Source: Anaerolineales bacterium
Lineage (GTDB): Bacteria > Chloroflexota > Anaerolineae > Anaerolineales > UBA6663
NCBI GenBank assembly: GCA_020850595.1
Contig: JADZEK010000105.1
Location: 1-64,000, forward strand
Length of the DNA: 64,000 nt
Reading direction: 5' to 3'
Part shown: in pieces, positions 1 through 11,513 of the stretch
How positions within the stretch are numbered: the first letter of the stretch is position 1
Layout: each line of letters opens with the position of its first letter
Notes under the pieces: model-generated
The model's input: the letters and a program-made list of their open reading frames with translations, nothing else
Database searches by the model: none
Told to the model about the DNA's origin: nothing
Translations under genes and position numbers: made by a program

Positions 1-318
1 CAAGCCGGGCCGGCGCCGCCGTGCGCGCTGTTCCTGAGCGACCAGATCCCCAGTGAGTCGAACCCCAGCGGCGCGAACGCCACGGGCTACAGCAGCGCCG
101 CGTTCGACGAGGCCTGCCGGGCGGCGCGGGCCGCCCCCGACGCCGCCGCGGCCAGCGCCGCCCACCACACTGCCGCCGCGCTGCTGGCCGCCGACCTGCC
201 CGCGCTGCCCCTCTTTTACTGGCCGCGCACCGGCCTCAGCCGCCTCGGCCTCACCGGCTATGCCCTCGACCCCTGGTCGCCCTCCGAGTTGTGGAACATC
301 GAGCAGATTGCGCCCTAA
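1..318 (+). CDS. ABC transporter solute-binding protein, family 5 (C-terminal part)
   Basis: The reading frame is open from base 1 and ends at TAA 316-318, so only the last 105 residues are present. The text around residues 22-35 (NPSGANATGYSSAAFD) matches the hinge-proximal part of family 5 (peptide/nickel/oligopeptide) binding proteins, where an N-x-x-G-Y-x-x-x-x-F-D pattern is typical, and PALPLFYWPR is the usual C-terminal lobe strand. It would capture a peptide or similar solute outside the membrane and deliver it to an ABC permease. The substrate cannot be told and the partner genes lie outside the window. Confidence 0.8.
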   Translation, partial: QAGPAPPCALFLSDQIPSESNPSGANATGYSSAAFDEACRAARAAPDAAAASAAHHTAAALLAADLPALPLFYWPRTGLSRLGLTGYALDPWSPSELWNIEQIAP

Positions 319-470
319 CGCGTCGCCGCGCCCAGCTGGCGGGTCGCTGTTAGGAGATTTTGGCCCCAACTTGGGCGGGCTGACGTTCGGCGCGTCAGAG
401 AGCGCCGCCGGTGTCTATTGAAAGTCAGGCGCTGCGGGCGAATGTGCTTTAGACTCTAGGCATACTTGGG

Positions 471-515
471 GCCGCGCGCCGGCTCAGACTGAGCGGGCCT
501 TCACCGGCGCGCGGC
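471..515 (+). other. 12-bp inverted repeat (leader hairpin) before the DUF2207 gene
   Basis: Bases 471-482 (GCCGCGCGCCGG) pair perfectly with 504-515. The 21-nt loop contains a small CTCA/TGAG hairpin. No T-run follows, so it does not look like an intrinsic terminator. It ends 25 nt before the ATG at 540, just upstream of the AGGAGG ribosome site. Confidence 0.5.
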
Positions 516-539
516 GCCCACTGATCAGGAGGACGCCTA

Positions 540-2243
540 ATGCACAGATTAATCGCGCGCAGTCTCACAGCCCTGGCGCTGGCGGTCGGCTTGGCCGCCC
601 CCCTTGCCCTGCTCGCCGTCGCCGCGAAGGACGCCCGCGCCGAGCGCTTCGACGTGGCCGTGGCCGCCCAGCCCGACGGCAGCCTGCTGGTCACCGAAAC
701 AGTGGTGTTTGTCTACACCGGCGGCCCGTTCACCTTTGTCACCCGCGACCTGCCCACCGAGCGCACCGACGGGATCGAGGTCGTGGAGGCGCAAATGGAC
801 GGCGTGACCCTGCCCGCGGGCGACCAACCCGGCCAGGTGGAGATCAGCGGCGGCGACCCGGTCTCAGTGCGCTGGCACTTCGTTCCCACCTCCGACAGCA
901 CACACACCTTCACGCTCATCTATCGCGCCCTGGGCGTGGTGACCACCGGCGGCGACGCCGACGTGCTGCGCTGGCAAGCCCTGCCCGATGAGCACGACTA
1001 CACCATTGACAGCAGCACCATCACCTTCAGCTACCCGGCGACGGCCGCGCTGCTGGCCCCGGCCAGGGTGGAGGCGTTCGGCGGCGCGGTGAGCACCGGC
1101 GAGGCGAGCACGACCGTCACCGCCGCCAACCTGGGCGAGGATGATACGCTGATCGTCGAGCTGCGCTTTAGCCCCGGCAGCCTGACGACCGCCACGCCCG
1201 CCTGGCAGGCCGCGGCCGAGGCTCACGCCGCCGTCACCCGGCAATATGCTTACCCGCTCAGCGCGCTGGCCGCGCTGTTGGGCCTGGGCGGCAGCCTGGG
1301 CGGCTACCTGCTCTGGCGGCGCGGCCAACCCGCCCCCTTGACGGATGAAGGGCCGATCATGTCGCCGCCCCGCCCGCTGGCGCCGGCCCTGGTGGGCGCG
1401 CTGGTCAGCGGCCAGGGCGAACCGGCCATCCCCACGGCGCTCGGCACGCTCTTCGATCTGGCGCAGCGCGGCGTGGTCAGCATCACCCAGCAGGCGAAGC
1501 CCGGTTTTCTGGGCCGCCCCGCCCAGAGCTTCGTGGTGACGCTGCAAGACCCGCGGGCCGGGCTGGCCGCGCACGAGCAAGCGCTGCTGGCGCAGTTCTT
1601 TGGGCCGGGCGCGGCGGCCGGCGCGGCGGTCCCGCTGACCGAAAAGATTCAGGCGCTGCTGGGCAAGTGGAAGCCTTTTGCCGAGCCGGTGAAAGCCGCC
1701 CTGCGCGAGCGCGGCTGGTGGGACGCGGCCCGCCACCGGCGCCGCGGGGCGTGGCTGGCCTGGGCGTTTACGCTATTCTTCGTGAGCCTGGCCGTCCTGG
1801 TAGCCGCCGCGTTCCTGCGGGTGCTTGTCGGCGACTTCGTCTTCCTGCTGCCGCTGGGCCTGTTCATCACCAGCCTGACGCTGCTGATCTTGGCCAGCCA
1901 GATCTCGCCGTACAGCGATGCGGGCCGCGCCGAGGCCGCGCGCTGGCAGCGCTTTAGCAAATACCTGACGGATGTCACGGCCAACCGCGAGGCCGTCACG
2001 CGGCCGGACCTATTCGAGCACTACCTGGCCTACGCGGCGGCCCTGGGATTGGCGACGAACTGGCTCACATTCTTTCAGAAGCGCGGCGAGGCCGCCATCC
2101 CGGCCTGGTTCCGCCCGCTGGCAGCCGGCGACGGGGCCGGCATGGTCGCGCTGATGGCCGCGGTCAACAGCAGCGGCGCGAGCAGCGCGGCGGGCGCGGC
2201 CGGGGCCGGCGCGGCGGGCGGCGGCGCGAGCGGCACCGGGTGA
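540..2243 (+). CDS. DUF2207 domain membrane protein
   Basis: 567 residues starting at ATG 540, preceded by AGGAGG. Residues 1-34 form a signal peptide. The extracellular part (about 35-230) carries the DUF2207 pattern: an amphipathic strand-rich start (ERFDVAVAAQPDGSLLVTE) followed by FTFVTRDLPTERTDGI. A membrane segment lies near 237-258, a cytosolic region follows, then a two-helix membrane hairpin near 402-455. The tail from about 541 is almost pure Gly/Ala/Ser, as is common in DUF2207 proteins. Function of the family is unknown; a cell-surface role is inferred. It stands alone, converging on the minus-strand gene at 2356. Confidence 0.85.
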   Translation: MHRLIARSLTALALAVGLAAPLALLAVAAKDARAERFDVAVAAQPDGSLLVTETVVFVYTGGPFTFVTRDLPTERTDGIEVVEAQMDGVTLPAGDQPGQVEISGGDPVSVRWHFVPTSDSTHTFTLIYRALGVVTTGGDADVLRWQALPDEHDYTIDSSTITFSYPATAALLAPARVEAFGGAVSTGEASTTVTAANLGEDDTLIVELRFSPGSLTTATPAWQAAAEAHAAVTRQYAYPLSALAALLGLGGSLGGYLLWRRGQPAPLTDEGPIMSPPRPLAPALVGALVSGQGEPAIPTALGTLFDLAQRGVVSITQQAKPGFLGRPAQSFVVTLQDPRAGLAAHEQALLAQFFGPGAAAGAAVPLTEKIQALLGKWKPFAEPVKAALRERGWWDAARHRRRGAWLAWAFTLFFVSLAVLVAAAFLRVLVGDFVFLLPLGLFITSLTLLILASQISPYSDAGRAEAARWQRFSKYLTDVTANREAVTRPDLFEHYLAYAAALGLATNWLTFFQKRGEAAIPAWFRPLAAGDGAGMVALMAAVNSSGASSAAGAAGAGAAGGGASGTG

Positions 2244-2247
2244 GGGG

Positions 2248-2286
2248 GGATTGCTGATTGAGCGATTGCTGATGGCTGATTGAAAA
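2248..2286. repeat. Low-complexity intergenic repeat built on CTGATTG
   Basis: The sequence contains three close copies of TGCTGATTG/TGGCTGATTG and is AT-richer than its surroundings. Similar text occurs at 10571-10609, and a related run starts at 19136. It lies between two converging genes and encodes nothing recognisable. Confidence 0.5.
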
Positions 2287-2325
2287 GAATACCCCGGCGG
2301 CGAGCCTGTGACTCACCGCCGGGGT
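2281..2325 (-). terminator. Intrinsic terminator of the TPR gene, possibly bidirectional
   Basis: ACCCCGGCGG (2291-2300) pairs with CCGCCGGGGT (2316-2325) around a 15-nt loop. Read on the minus strand the stem is followed by ATTCTTTTCA, a T-rich tract, so it should stop transcription coming from 4056. Confidence 0.7.
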
Positions 2326-2355
2326 CGTTAACCGTGACGCGCAGCTCGCCGCGCC

Positions 2356-4056
2356 CTACTCCTCCACGGAAAACGTGCCGCGCTGCGCCAGGTGGTTGGC
2401 GAGGTACATCTCCACCGTGTACTCCCCCGGCGCGAAGACCGCCGTGTTGCTGTAGGCGAGGCTGAGGGGAATCTCCGCCGAGCCGTCGCTGCCTAGGTCC
2501 CACGTCTCAATGAACCGCCACGACGGGTCCTCTTCGCCGTCAATGTACATCTTGAAGATCACTTCGTCGCCGTCGCGCGCGCCGCTGTAGTCGAACAGCA
2601 CCGACACCTCGTCAATGCCATAGGCGAAGGTGTCGGCCACGGCGTAGTCCACCAATTCGCCGGCCTCATCGTACACCGGCTGCGCCAGCGTGAACGGGCT
2701 GATCGTCGCCGTCAGTTCGCCAGTGGGCGGGCGGCCGGTGAACTCGAGCGCCACGGCCAGGCTCTTCAGTTGGTTCAGCAGGCGCTCGGCGGTGGGCATC
2801 ACCTCCGGCGCGCTGCTGAGCGTATTCAGCGCCGGCTCGCCCTCGCCGGTGCGCAGCGTCGTCATCAGGTCGTCCAGCCCGGCGGCCGCGTCGCCCAGCC
2901 CCCACCACAGGTAGGAGGGCGGCGCTTGCCGGGCGGCCTGGGCCGCCTGCACCTGCTGGGTCGCCAGGTCCATGCCGCGGGCATACTCCGCCTGGGCCGC
3001 GCCAGCCTGGCCGGAGGCGAGCAGGCTCAGGCCCAGGTCAAATTGAATCCACAGCTCATCTGGGCTTACCGCCAGCGCCCGGCGGTTCTGGGCGATGGCT
3101 TCATCGAAGCGCCCGGTCAGGTAATACAGCCAGGCCAGGTCGCCGGCCACGTAGGCTTGCCGGTTGCCGGCCTGCTGCGCCGCCTCGTAGTCGCCAATGG
3201 CCGTGCCATAGTCGCCCAGGGCAGCGCGGGCTTCGGCGCGCGCCACCCAGGCGGCGGCGTAGTCCGGCGCGCAGGCAATCGCGGCGTCGAAGCGCCCAAT
3301 CGCCTGCTCATACTCGTGCTGATACGCCAGCCCCACCCCCTGCGCGTAGGCGTCAATGGCCGGCGCGCCGCCGGCCGTGAGGCAGTCGCGCAGGTCGGAC
3401 ACGGGCCGGAGGTAGGTCAGGCCCGCCCAGGCGGCCGCCACCAGCGCGATGGCCGTGCCCGCGCCGGTGAACACCAGGCGCGTGGCCCCGCCGCTGACCG
3501 TGGTGGAGAGGCCGTACAGAAACAGCGCCACCGCCAGCAGCGTCAGGTGGACGATGTAGGTGTTGGCCTTGCCGTCCCAGGCGTCTTTCACGGCCGAGGC
3601 CGCAGTGAAGCGCTCGGTGAGGGCCGTGATCTCCACCAGGTACACATCGGCCTCATACTTCGCCACGTTGAGCGCGCCGCTGGCCGGGTCGAAGTAGGGC
3701 GCGGCCAGCAGCGGGCTGAGCGCCGGCACCCGGTCGCGCAAGGCGGCGTAGCGCGCGGCGGCCTGGGCGTCACCCACGTTGGCCGCGCCGGCCGCCAGCA
3801 GGTCAAGCTCGGAGTAGGTTTGGTAGGCGCTGTTGTAGTCATAGTTCACACGCGCGTCGCCGCTAATGCGGCGGCCGAGCGCCTCCATGGCGTAGCGCTT
3901 GGTGTCGCGGTTGGCGGCGTCGTCGCGCGCGCCGGCGTCGCTTTGCAGGTAGCTGACCAGCGCGATGGCGGTGGTGACGACGGCAATGAGCACGGCGACG
4001 ACGCGCCTAAAGCGCGCATCTATATCAGCGGCGGGAGCAGCAGGTTGGTCAATCAT
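2356..4056 (-). CDS. TPR-containing membrane protein
   Basis: 566 residues, start ATG with AAGGAG upstream. A membrane helix at about 12-35 is followed by an extracytoplasmic region, then a two-helix membrane segment near 170-218. TPR-like helical repeats run from about 240 to 370 (YEQAIGRFDAAIACAPDY, YGTAIGDYEAAQQAG, FDEAIAQNRRALAVSPD). A beta-rich C-terminal domain (about 440-566) ends in a pattern typical of extracellular Ig-like modules. It follows the gene at 4723 by 10 nt, and its first membrane helix plus following acidic helix resembles that protein, so the pair looks like an operon of partly duplicated genes. Probably a cell-envelope scaffold; no enzyme motif seen. Confidence 0.75.
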   Translation of the reverse strand: MIDQPAAPAADIDARFRRVVAVLIAVVTTAIALVSYLQSDAGARDDAANRDTKRYAMEALGRRISGDARVNYDYNSAYQTYSELDLLAAGAANVGDAQAAARYAALRDRVPALSPLLAAPYFDPASGALNVAKYEADVYLVEITALTERFTAASAVKDAWDGKANTYIVHLTLLAVALFLYGLSTTVSGGATRLVFTGAGTAIALVAAAWAGLTYLRPVSDLRDCLTAGGAPAIDAYAQGVGLAYQHEYEQAIGRFDAAIACAPDYAAAWVARAEARAALGDYGTAIGDYEAAQQAGNRQAYVAGDLAWLYYLTGRFDEAIAQNRRALAVSPDELWIQFDLGLSLLASGQAGAAQAEYARGMDLATQQVQAAQAARQAPPSYLWWGLGDAAAGLDDLMTTLRTGEGEPALNTLSSAPEVMPTAERLLNQLKSLAVALEFTGRPPTGELTATISPFTLAQPVYDEAGELVDYAVADTFAYGIDEVSVLFDYSGARDGDEVIFKMYIDGEEDPSWRFIETWDLGSDGSAEIPLSLAYSNTAVFAPGEYTVEMYLANHLAQRGTFSVEE

Positions 4057-4066
4057 CGTCGGCTCC

Positions 4067-4723
4067 TTAGCGCGCCACTTCGAGCAACACGGCCAGCGCC
4101 ACGGCCACCAGCGCCAGCAGCGTGGAGCCGCCCGCCAGCAGCAGCTTCAGCCGCCCGTCCGCCGCCTCTACCAACGTATAGCCCACCAGCGCCAGGCCCA
4201 GCAGGGTGAGCGTGCCCAGCAGTTGACTCGACCTGGCGCGCAGCTTGTCGGCGGCGGCGTACTGCGGCTCGGGGTTCAGGTCTTGCTCGCGGGCCGCATC
4301 GGCCCAGGCTTCGCCCGTCTCACGCGCTACGCTGTACGTGCCGTCGCGGTTGAGGAAGCGGTTGGGAAACAGGTCTTGATTGGCGTCGGCCAGGTCGTAG
4401 GCCTCGGCGCGCTGCCGGTCGAGCGCATCCAGCGCCTCGGGCGCGGCGGACTGAAGCGCGTCGGCCAGCTCATCGCCCAGCGCGCGGTAGCGCCAGTAGT
4501 TCGTGTACGCGCCATAGTGCTCATAAGCGTCCACGGCGTTGAGGGCGCGCGTCTCCTCGGCAGCGAGCGAGGCGCGCAGCCCCGCGAAATCGGCGTCGCC
4601 CGCGCCGTCGTCGGCGACCGAAGCGCGCCACGCAATCAGCGCCCCCACGACGGTCACGACCGCGATCAGCAAAGCGACCACAGTTTCCAGGCGGTTGGGT
4701 GGGCTGTCAGGCTCAGTAGACAT
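4067..4723 (-). CDS. Membrane protein of unknown function, related to its downstream neighbour
   Basis: 218 residues. The ATG at 4723 is chosen because GGAGGAGT lies 6-8 nt upstream; an in-frame ATG at 4750 has no ribosome site. One membrane helix near residues 12-33 is followed by a helical, acidic region (about 40-165) and two closely spaced membrane helices at the C-terminus. The order helix, soluble segment, helix pair matches residues 1-218 of the protein encoded at 2356-4056, but without the TPR and Ig-like parts. No catalytic motif was recognised. Confidence 0.65.
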   Translation of the reverse strand: MSTEPDSPPNRLETVVALLIAVVTVVGALIAWRASVADDGAGDADFAGLRASLAAEETRALNAVDAYEHYGAYTNYWRYRALGDELADALQSAAPEALDALDRQRAEAYDLADANQDLFPNRFLNRDGTYSVARETGEAWADAAREQDLNPEPQYAAADKLRARSSQLLGTLTLLGLALVGYTLVEAADGRLKLLLAGGSTLLALVAVALAVLLEVAR

Positions 4724-4860
4724 GCAGACTCCTCCGTACGAATACGGCAACTCGTGTTACAGCCGCCAAAAGAACTTCTGTTGTTTGGATAGATTTTGGT
4801 TAGACGAGAAGCGCAAATTTTAGCCGGGCCCGCCGAAAGCGCAAATCTATGCCAGCATCC

Positions 4861-4906
4861 ATTCGTGCTCACGCGAAGCGGCCCTTCATTCGTGATAATT
4901 CGTGGC
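4861..4906. repeat. Dispersed ATTCGTG repeat, copy 1
   Basis: TTCGTGCTCA at 4862-4871 is followed by ATTCGTGATAATTCGTGGC at 4888-4906. The same two blocks in the same order occur at 28045-28083, with 18 of 19 bases identical in the second block. The rest of 4724-4940 is AT-richer than the window and shows no coding signal. Confidence 0.55.
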
Positions 4907-4940
4907 AAAAGTCCCCTTATCCCTCCCCGAAAACTAACCG

Positions 4941-4968
4941 TTGACAAATAGAACATCCGGGCTATACT
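4941..4968 (+). promoter_or_regulatory. recA promoter
   Basis: TTGACA (4941-4946), a 16-nt spacer and TATACT (4963-4968): a perfect -35 and a 5/6 -10 box. Confidence 0.8.
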
Positions 4969-4972
4969 GGCT

Positions 4973-4986
4973 AGTACACTTGTTCG
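4973..4986 (+). promoter_or_regulatory. Candidate LexA operator of recA
   Basis: AGTACACTTGTTCG lies just after the -10 box. Against the Gram-positive SOS-box consensus CGAACRNRYGTTCG it agrees at 11 of 14 positions counting the free one, with an intact right half TTGTTCG. A GAACAT half-site also sits in the promoter spacer at 4951. The position is right for repression. No lexA gene is in the window. Confidence 0.5.
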
Positions 4987-5036
4987 GCTGCGGATGAGCA
5001 GTCGAGTCGCCCGGTTTCCTGAGGAGGAAACGTCCC

Positions 5037-6242
<1,206 letters not shown>

Positions 6243-6261
6243 GCCTCACGGTTAATCCCTC

Positions 6262-6308
6262 GCGCGGGAGGGCCGAGCCAGGTGCTCAGCCCTCCCGCGC
6301 TTTGTTGT
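6262..6308 (+). terminator. recA terminator
   Basis: Perfect 12-bp stem GCGCGGGAGGGC (6262-6273) with 6289-6300, followed by TTTGTTGTT. Confidence 0.9.
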
Positions 6309-6344
6309 TGGTCGTTCCGACGCTTCCGGCCTGGGCATTGGCGT

Positions 6345-6350
6345 TATAAT
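6345..6350 (+). promoter_or_regulatory. -10 box of a leaderless transcript
   Basis: TATAAT ends 7 nt before the ATG at 6358, so transcription should begin at or next to the start codon. No ribosome-binding sequence lies in the gap (CCGCGCC). Confidence 0.6.
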
Positions 6351-6357
6351 CCGCGCC

Positions 6358-7029
6358 ATGCCTGCCCCCTGGCGCGCCTGTGGCCTCGGCCTGCTGCTGG
6401 CCCTCGCGGCCGCCTGCGCCGAAGCGCCCGCCCCGACCCCCACCGCCCGCCCTAGCTTCACGCCGCCCGCTGCGCGGACGGCCACCACCAGCGCGCCGGC
6501 CGCCACCGAGACCCAGGCCGTTCCTACGGCCACCGCGACCGTCCCGCCGGAGGCGACGGCCACGCCCAACCCGGACGCGACCAACGCCAGCCCAGCCACC
6601 GCCTCGCCCGAAGGCCCGGCGACCGCCGGCGTCACGCCAACGCCGACTGACGGCCCCTGCGCCAACGACGTCGCGTACATCGCCGACCTGAGCGTGCCCG
6701 ACGGCACGGCTTTCGAGCCGGGCGCGGCGCTCGTCAAGCAGTGGTCGGTGCGCAACGCCGGCACCTGCGACTGGGACGCGGGCTATCACCTCGTGCTCGT
6801 CAGCGGCAACGCCCTGGGCGCGCGCAGCGAACTGGCCCTCTACCCCGCCCGCGCCGGGCTGGAGGCCGTGATCGAGGTGCCCATGATCGCGCCGGCCGAA
6901 CCGGGCACCTACACCGGCCGCTGGCAGGCTCGCGACCCGAACGGCAACGTCTTCGGCGACCGCATTTTCATCACCATCAACGTGGTCGCGCCGGCGACCC
7001 CGACCGAAACCGTCACCGCGACCCCCTAG
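6358..7029 (+). CDS. Lipoprotein with NBR1-type Ig-like domain
   Basis: 223 residues. A lipoprotein signal peptide ends at the lipobox LAAAC, placing the lipidated Cys near residue 19. A disordered Thr/Pro/Ala stalk runs to about 100. The C-terminal domain (about 100-215) has the NBR1-type Ig signature: VPDGTAFEPGAALVKQWSVRNAGTCDW, then PGTYTGRWQARDPNG and a final FITINVV strand. Such modules in bacteria are found on exported proteins and are thought to bind other surface components. It stands alone between terminators, with a leaderless promoter. No enzymatic motif. Confidence 0.8.
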   Translation: MPAPWRACGLGLLLALAAACAEAPAPTPTARPSFTPPAARTATTSAPAATETQAVPTATATVPPEATATPNPDATNASPATASPEGPATAGVTPTPTDGPCANDVAYIADLSVPDGTAFEPGAALVKQWSVRNAGTCDWDAGYHLVLVSGNALGARSELALYPARAGLEAVIEVPMIAPAEPGTYTGRWQARDPNGNVFGDRIFITINVVAPATPTETVTATP

Positions 7030-7060
7030 CCTGCGAGCGCCGGCCGCCGGCTTAACGCAA

Positions 7061-7103
7061 TCCGCCCGGCCCTGCGCTGGTGACAGCGCCGAAGCCGGGC
7101 GGA
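7061..7103. terminator. Two-tier hairpin between converging genes
   Basis: TCCGCCCGGC (7061-7070) pairs with 7094-7103, and inside it GCGCTG (7074-7079) pairs with CAGCGC (7084-7089). Neither side has a long T-run, so efficiency is uncertain, but the position suits a bidirectional terminator. Confidence 0.55.
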
Positions 7104-7135
7104 GCCGTTTGGGTGAGAAACGTCGGCGGCGCGGC

Positions 7136-8419
<1,284 letters not shown>

Positions 8420-8430
8420 CTAGGGCCGCT

Positions 8431-9384
8431 CTACAGCAAAGCGTCGAGCACACCCGCGTCGTCAAAATGCTCCCGATAGCGCCGCACAAACTCGGCCCGC
8501 GTGTAGTGATGGTTCTGCGGCCCGAGCTGCTCCAGGCAATAGGTGGCGGCCAGCGCGCCCATGCGCCCGGCCAGGCCCCAATCCCACCCGGCGGTCATGC
8601 CGCGCAGCAGCCCGCCGCGAAAGGCGTCGCCCGCGCCGGTGGGGTCGAGGATGCGCTCCGGCGGCACGGCCGGGATGTCGTAGCGCGCGCCGCCGGCGTA
8701 AATGGTGGCGCCGTTCTCGCCGCGCGTGACGGCCACGATCTTGCCCGCCAGGCGCGCGTCGGTCTCGCCGAGGCCGGTCTTGTCGGTGATCAGGCTCATC
8801 TCGTAGTCATTGACGACCAGCATGGCGCAGCCCAGCACGCCTTCCACGATCTCATCGGCGGTCAGGCGGGCGAGCTGCCAACTCACATCGTAGGCGTAGG
8901 GCAGGCCCAGGTCAAGGCACTCGCGCAGGTGCTTGGCCATGGCGGCCGGGTCGTCGGGCGAAATGATGGCGAAATCGGGCCGCTGAGCCAGGTCGCCGAA
9001 CGACACCTCGCTCGCCCGGCCCATCGCCCCCGGGTAGAACAGCGCAATCTGCCCATTCACCCGGTCTTTGCCGGCGAAGAACGAGGCGGTGAAGATGTCG
9101 CGGAAGACCTTCACGCCGCTGCAATCCACGCCCTGGGCTTCGAGCCAGGCGCGGTAGTCGTCGAAGTCTTGCCCGGCGGTCGCCAGCAGCACCGGCCGCT
9201 CGCCCAGCAGCGCCAGGGTATAGCCGATGTTGGGGGCCACGCCGCCGCGGTGGCGGGTCATGCTCTCGACCAGGAAGCTCAACGCCAGCGAGTCGAGCTT
9301 ATCCACCAGGATGTGGTCCTTAAACTGTCCGGGGAAGGACATGATGTAGTCGTAGGCGATGGAGCCGGTGATGGCAATGCGCAT
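8431..9384 (-). CDS. PfkB-family kinase, probably adenosine kinase
   Basis: 317 residues. Ribokinase-fold signatures are present: an N-terminal GSIAYDY strand, GGVAPNIGYTLALLG, and near the C-terminus DPTGAGDAFRGG with the catalytic Asp. It lies between mtnA and ahcY on the same strand with gaps of 30 and 32 nt. AhcY releases adenosine, which must be removed for its reaction to run forward, so adenosine phosphorylation to AMP is the most economical assignment; this rests on context and PfkB membership. Another nucleoside or sugar substrate cannot be excluded. No clear ribosome site precedes the ATG. Confidence 0.8.
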   Translation of the reverse strand: MRIAITGSIAYDYIMSFPGQFKDHILVDKLDSLALSFLVESMTRHRGGVAPNIGYTLALLGERPVLLATAGQDFDDYRAWLEAQGVDCSGVKVFRDIFTASFFAGKDRVNGQIALFYPGAMGRASEVSFGDLAQRPDFAIISPDDPAAMAKHLRECLDLGLPYAYDVSWQLARLTADEIVEGVLGCAMLVVNDYEMSLITDKTGLGETDARLAGKIVAVTRGENGATIYAGGARYDIPAVPPERILDPTGAGDAFRGGLLRGMTAGWDWGLAGRMGALAATYCLEQLGPQNHHYTRAEFVRRYREHFDDAGVLDALL

Positions 9385-9414
9385 AGGGAGGTTGGGTCGG
9401 TTCTGGGGGGCAGG

Positions 9415-10479
<1,065 letters not shown>

Positions 10480-10494
10480 TACGGCCTCACACAC

Positions 10495-10520
10495 AAAAAG
10501 CGCCCTCGGAGCGAGAGCGC
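10495..10520 (-). terminator. Terminator-like hairpin in the mtnA leader
   Basis: On the minus strand, a 9-bp stem (10512-10520 with 10500-10508, one G-U pair) and a 3-nt loop are followed by TTTTTGTGTG. It lies 16 nt upstream of the mtnA ATG. A -10-like TATCAT at 10547-10552 would place it inside the mtnA transcript as an attenuator; alternatively it ends transcripts from 11484. Confidence 0.6.
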
Positions 10521-10570
10521 GATTGCCGGCCAACGAGCAAGGGTGAATGATAACACAAATGGGGATTTTT

Positions 10571-10609
10571 GAGTTGCGATTTTTGATTTCTGATTGTTTC
10601 TGATTGAGG
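10571..10609. repeat. Low-complexity intergenic repeat built on CTGATTG
   Basis: AT-rich stretch with TTTTTGATTTCTGATTG and TTTCTGATTGAGG. Same character as 2248-2286. Confidence 0.45.
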
Positions 10610-10636
10610 GGAAGGCTCAGTGATGGCCGCCCCAGT

Positions 10637-10680
10637 GGGCCGGCCGGCCCAGCCAAGAACGCTGGGTTTGTGGCCGGCCC
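10637..10680. other. Interrupted palindrome downstream of the AIM24 gene
   Basis: GGGCCGGCC (from 10637) pairs with GGCCGGCCC (10672-10680). Inside, CCCAGC pairs with GCTGGG (10661-10666), and a 5-nt TTTGT bulge lies on one side. It follows the stop of the minus-strand AIM24 gene but has no T-run. Confidence 0.45.
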
Positions 10681-10710
10681 GCCATTTTGCAACTGACGCC
10701 GCCCGCGCCC

Positions 10711-11484
10711 CTAGCCGCTGGTCTTCGGCAGGAACGGCATGATGGCCTTGGCCAGGTTCTGCGTCGGCATGGTTTGCAGCCACACCCGCCCCGGCCCGGT
10801 CAGCGTCGCCAGGAACAGCCCCTCACCGCCGAACAGGATGTTGGTGAAGCCCTTGACCATCTCGATATCGAAGTTGACCGTCGGCTCGTACATCGCCACG
10901 TGGCCGGTGTCCACCTTGAGCACCTCGCCCTGCCCCAGCGTGTACTCCATGATCTCGCCGTCCAGGCACACAAACGCCACGCCCGGCCCGGTGAGTTTTT
11001 GCAGCACGAAGCCCTCGCCGCCGAACAGCCCGGCCCCCAGCCGCCGCCGGAAGTGAATGTCCAGGTTCACGGTCTTTTCCGCGCACAGGAAGGCCTGCTT
11101 CTGCGCGATCATCTGCTGGCCCTGGCCCAGGTTGAGCGCCACGATCTTGCCAGGGAAGTCGCTGGCGAAGGCCACCGTGCCCTTGCCGCCCTGACTGGTG
11201 TATTCCACCAGGAACAAGCTCTCGCCGCTCACGGCGCGCTTGAGCACGCCGCCCAGCCCGCCGCCGCGCCCGCTGGTATTCATGGTGATGTTGTTGGTCA
11301 TCCAGGCCATGCCGCCGCTCTCGGAGAACACAGTCTCGCCGGGGTCAAGCTCCAAGATCACGGCTTGCAGCGTGCTGCCGATGATCTTGTACTCCATGCC
11401 GGTCAGGCCCTTGCCCTGCGCGGTGACGTTGGGGTCGGGCAGGTCGAGCCGCTGGCCGGAAGCGTTGGTATAGGCATTAGTCAT
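10711..11484 (-). CDS. AIM24 / TIGR00266 family protein
   Basis: 257 residues, ATG preceded by AAGGAG. Repeated beta-strand blocks with conserved glycine-rich turns are visible: [49 protein letters not shown]. The two LTGPG turns are characteristic of the AIM24/TIGR00266 fold, a double beta-sandwich that forms trimers. The molecular role is not known in bacteria. No signal peptide, so it is probably cytosolic. Monocistronic. Confidence 0.9.
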   Translation of the reverse strand: MTNAYTNASGQRLDLPDPNVTAQGKGLTGMEYKIIGSTLQAVILELDPGETVFSESGGMAWMTNNITMNTSGRGGGLGGVLKRAVSGESLFLVEYTSQGGKGTVAFASDFPGKIVALNLGQGQQMIAQKQAFLCAEKTVNLDIHFRRRLGAGLFGGEGFVLQKLTGPGVAFVCLDGEIMEYTLGQGEVLKVDTGHVAMYEPTVNFDIEMVKGFTNILFGGEGLFLATLTGPGRVWLQTMPTQNLAKAIMPFLPKTSG

Positions 11485-11513
11485 GGCACACTCTCCTTAT
11501 TCGGTCAGTACAG

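Noticed and set aside
2770..4209. Long plus-strand frame opposite the TPR gene
   Set aside because: Antisense shadow of a GC-rich gene: composition of Arg/Gly/Gln/His without any fold pattern and no ribosome site.
7061..7103. Non-coding RNA gene
   Set aside because: Position between converging stops and lack of a promoter fit a terminator better.
10480..10560. Known SAM or SAH riboswitch before mtnA
   Set aside because: I compared by eye with the conserved cores I know and found no match; only the hairpin is reported.
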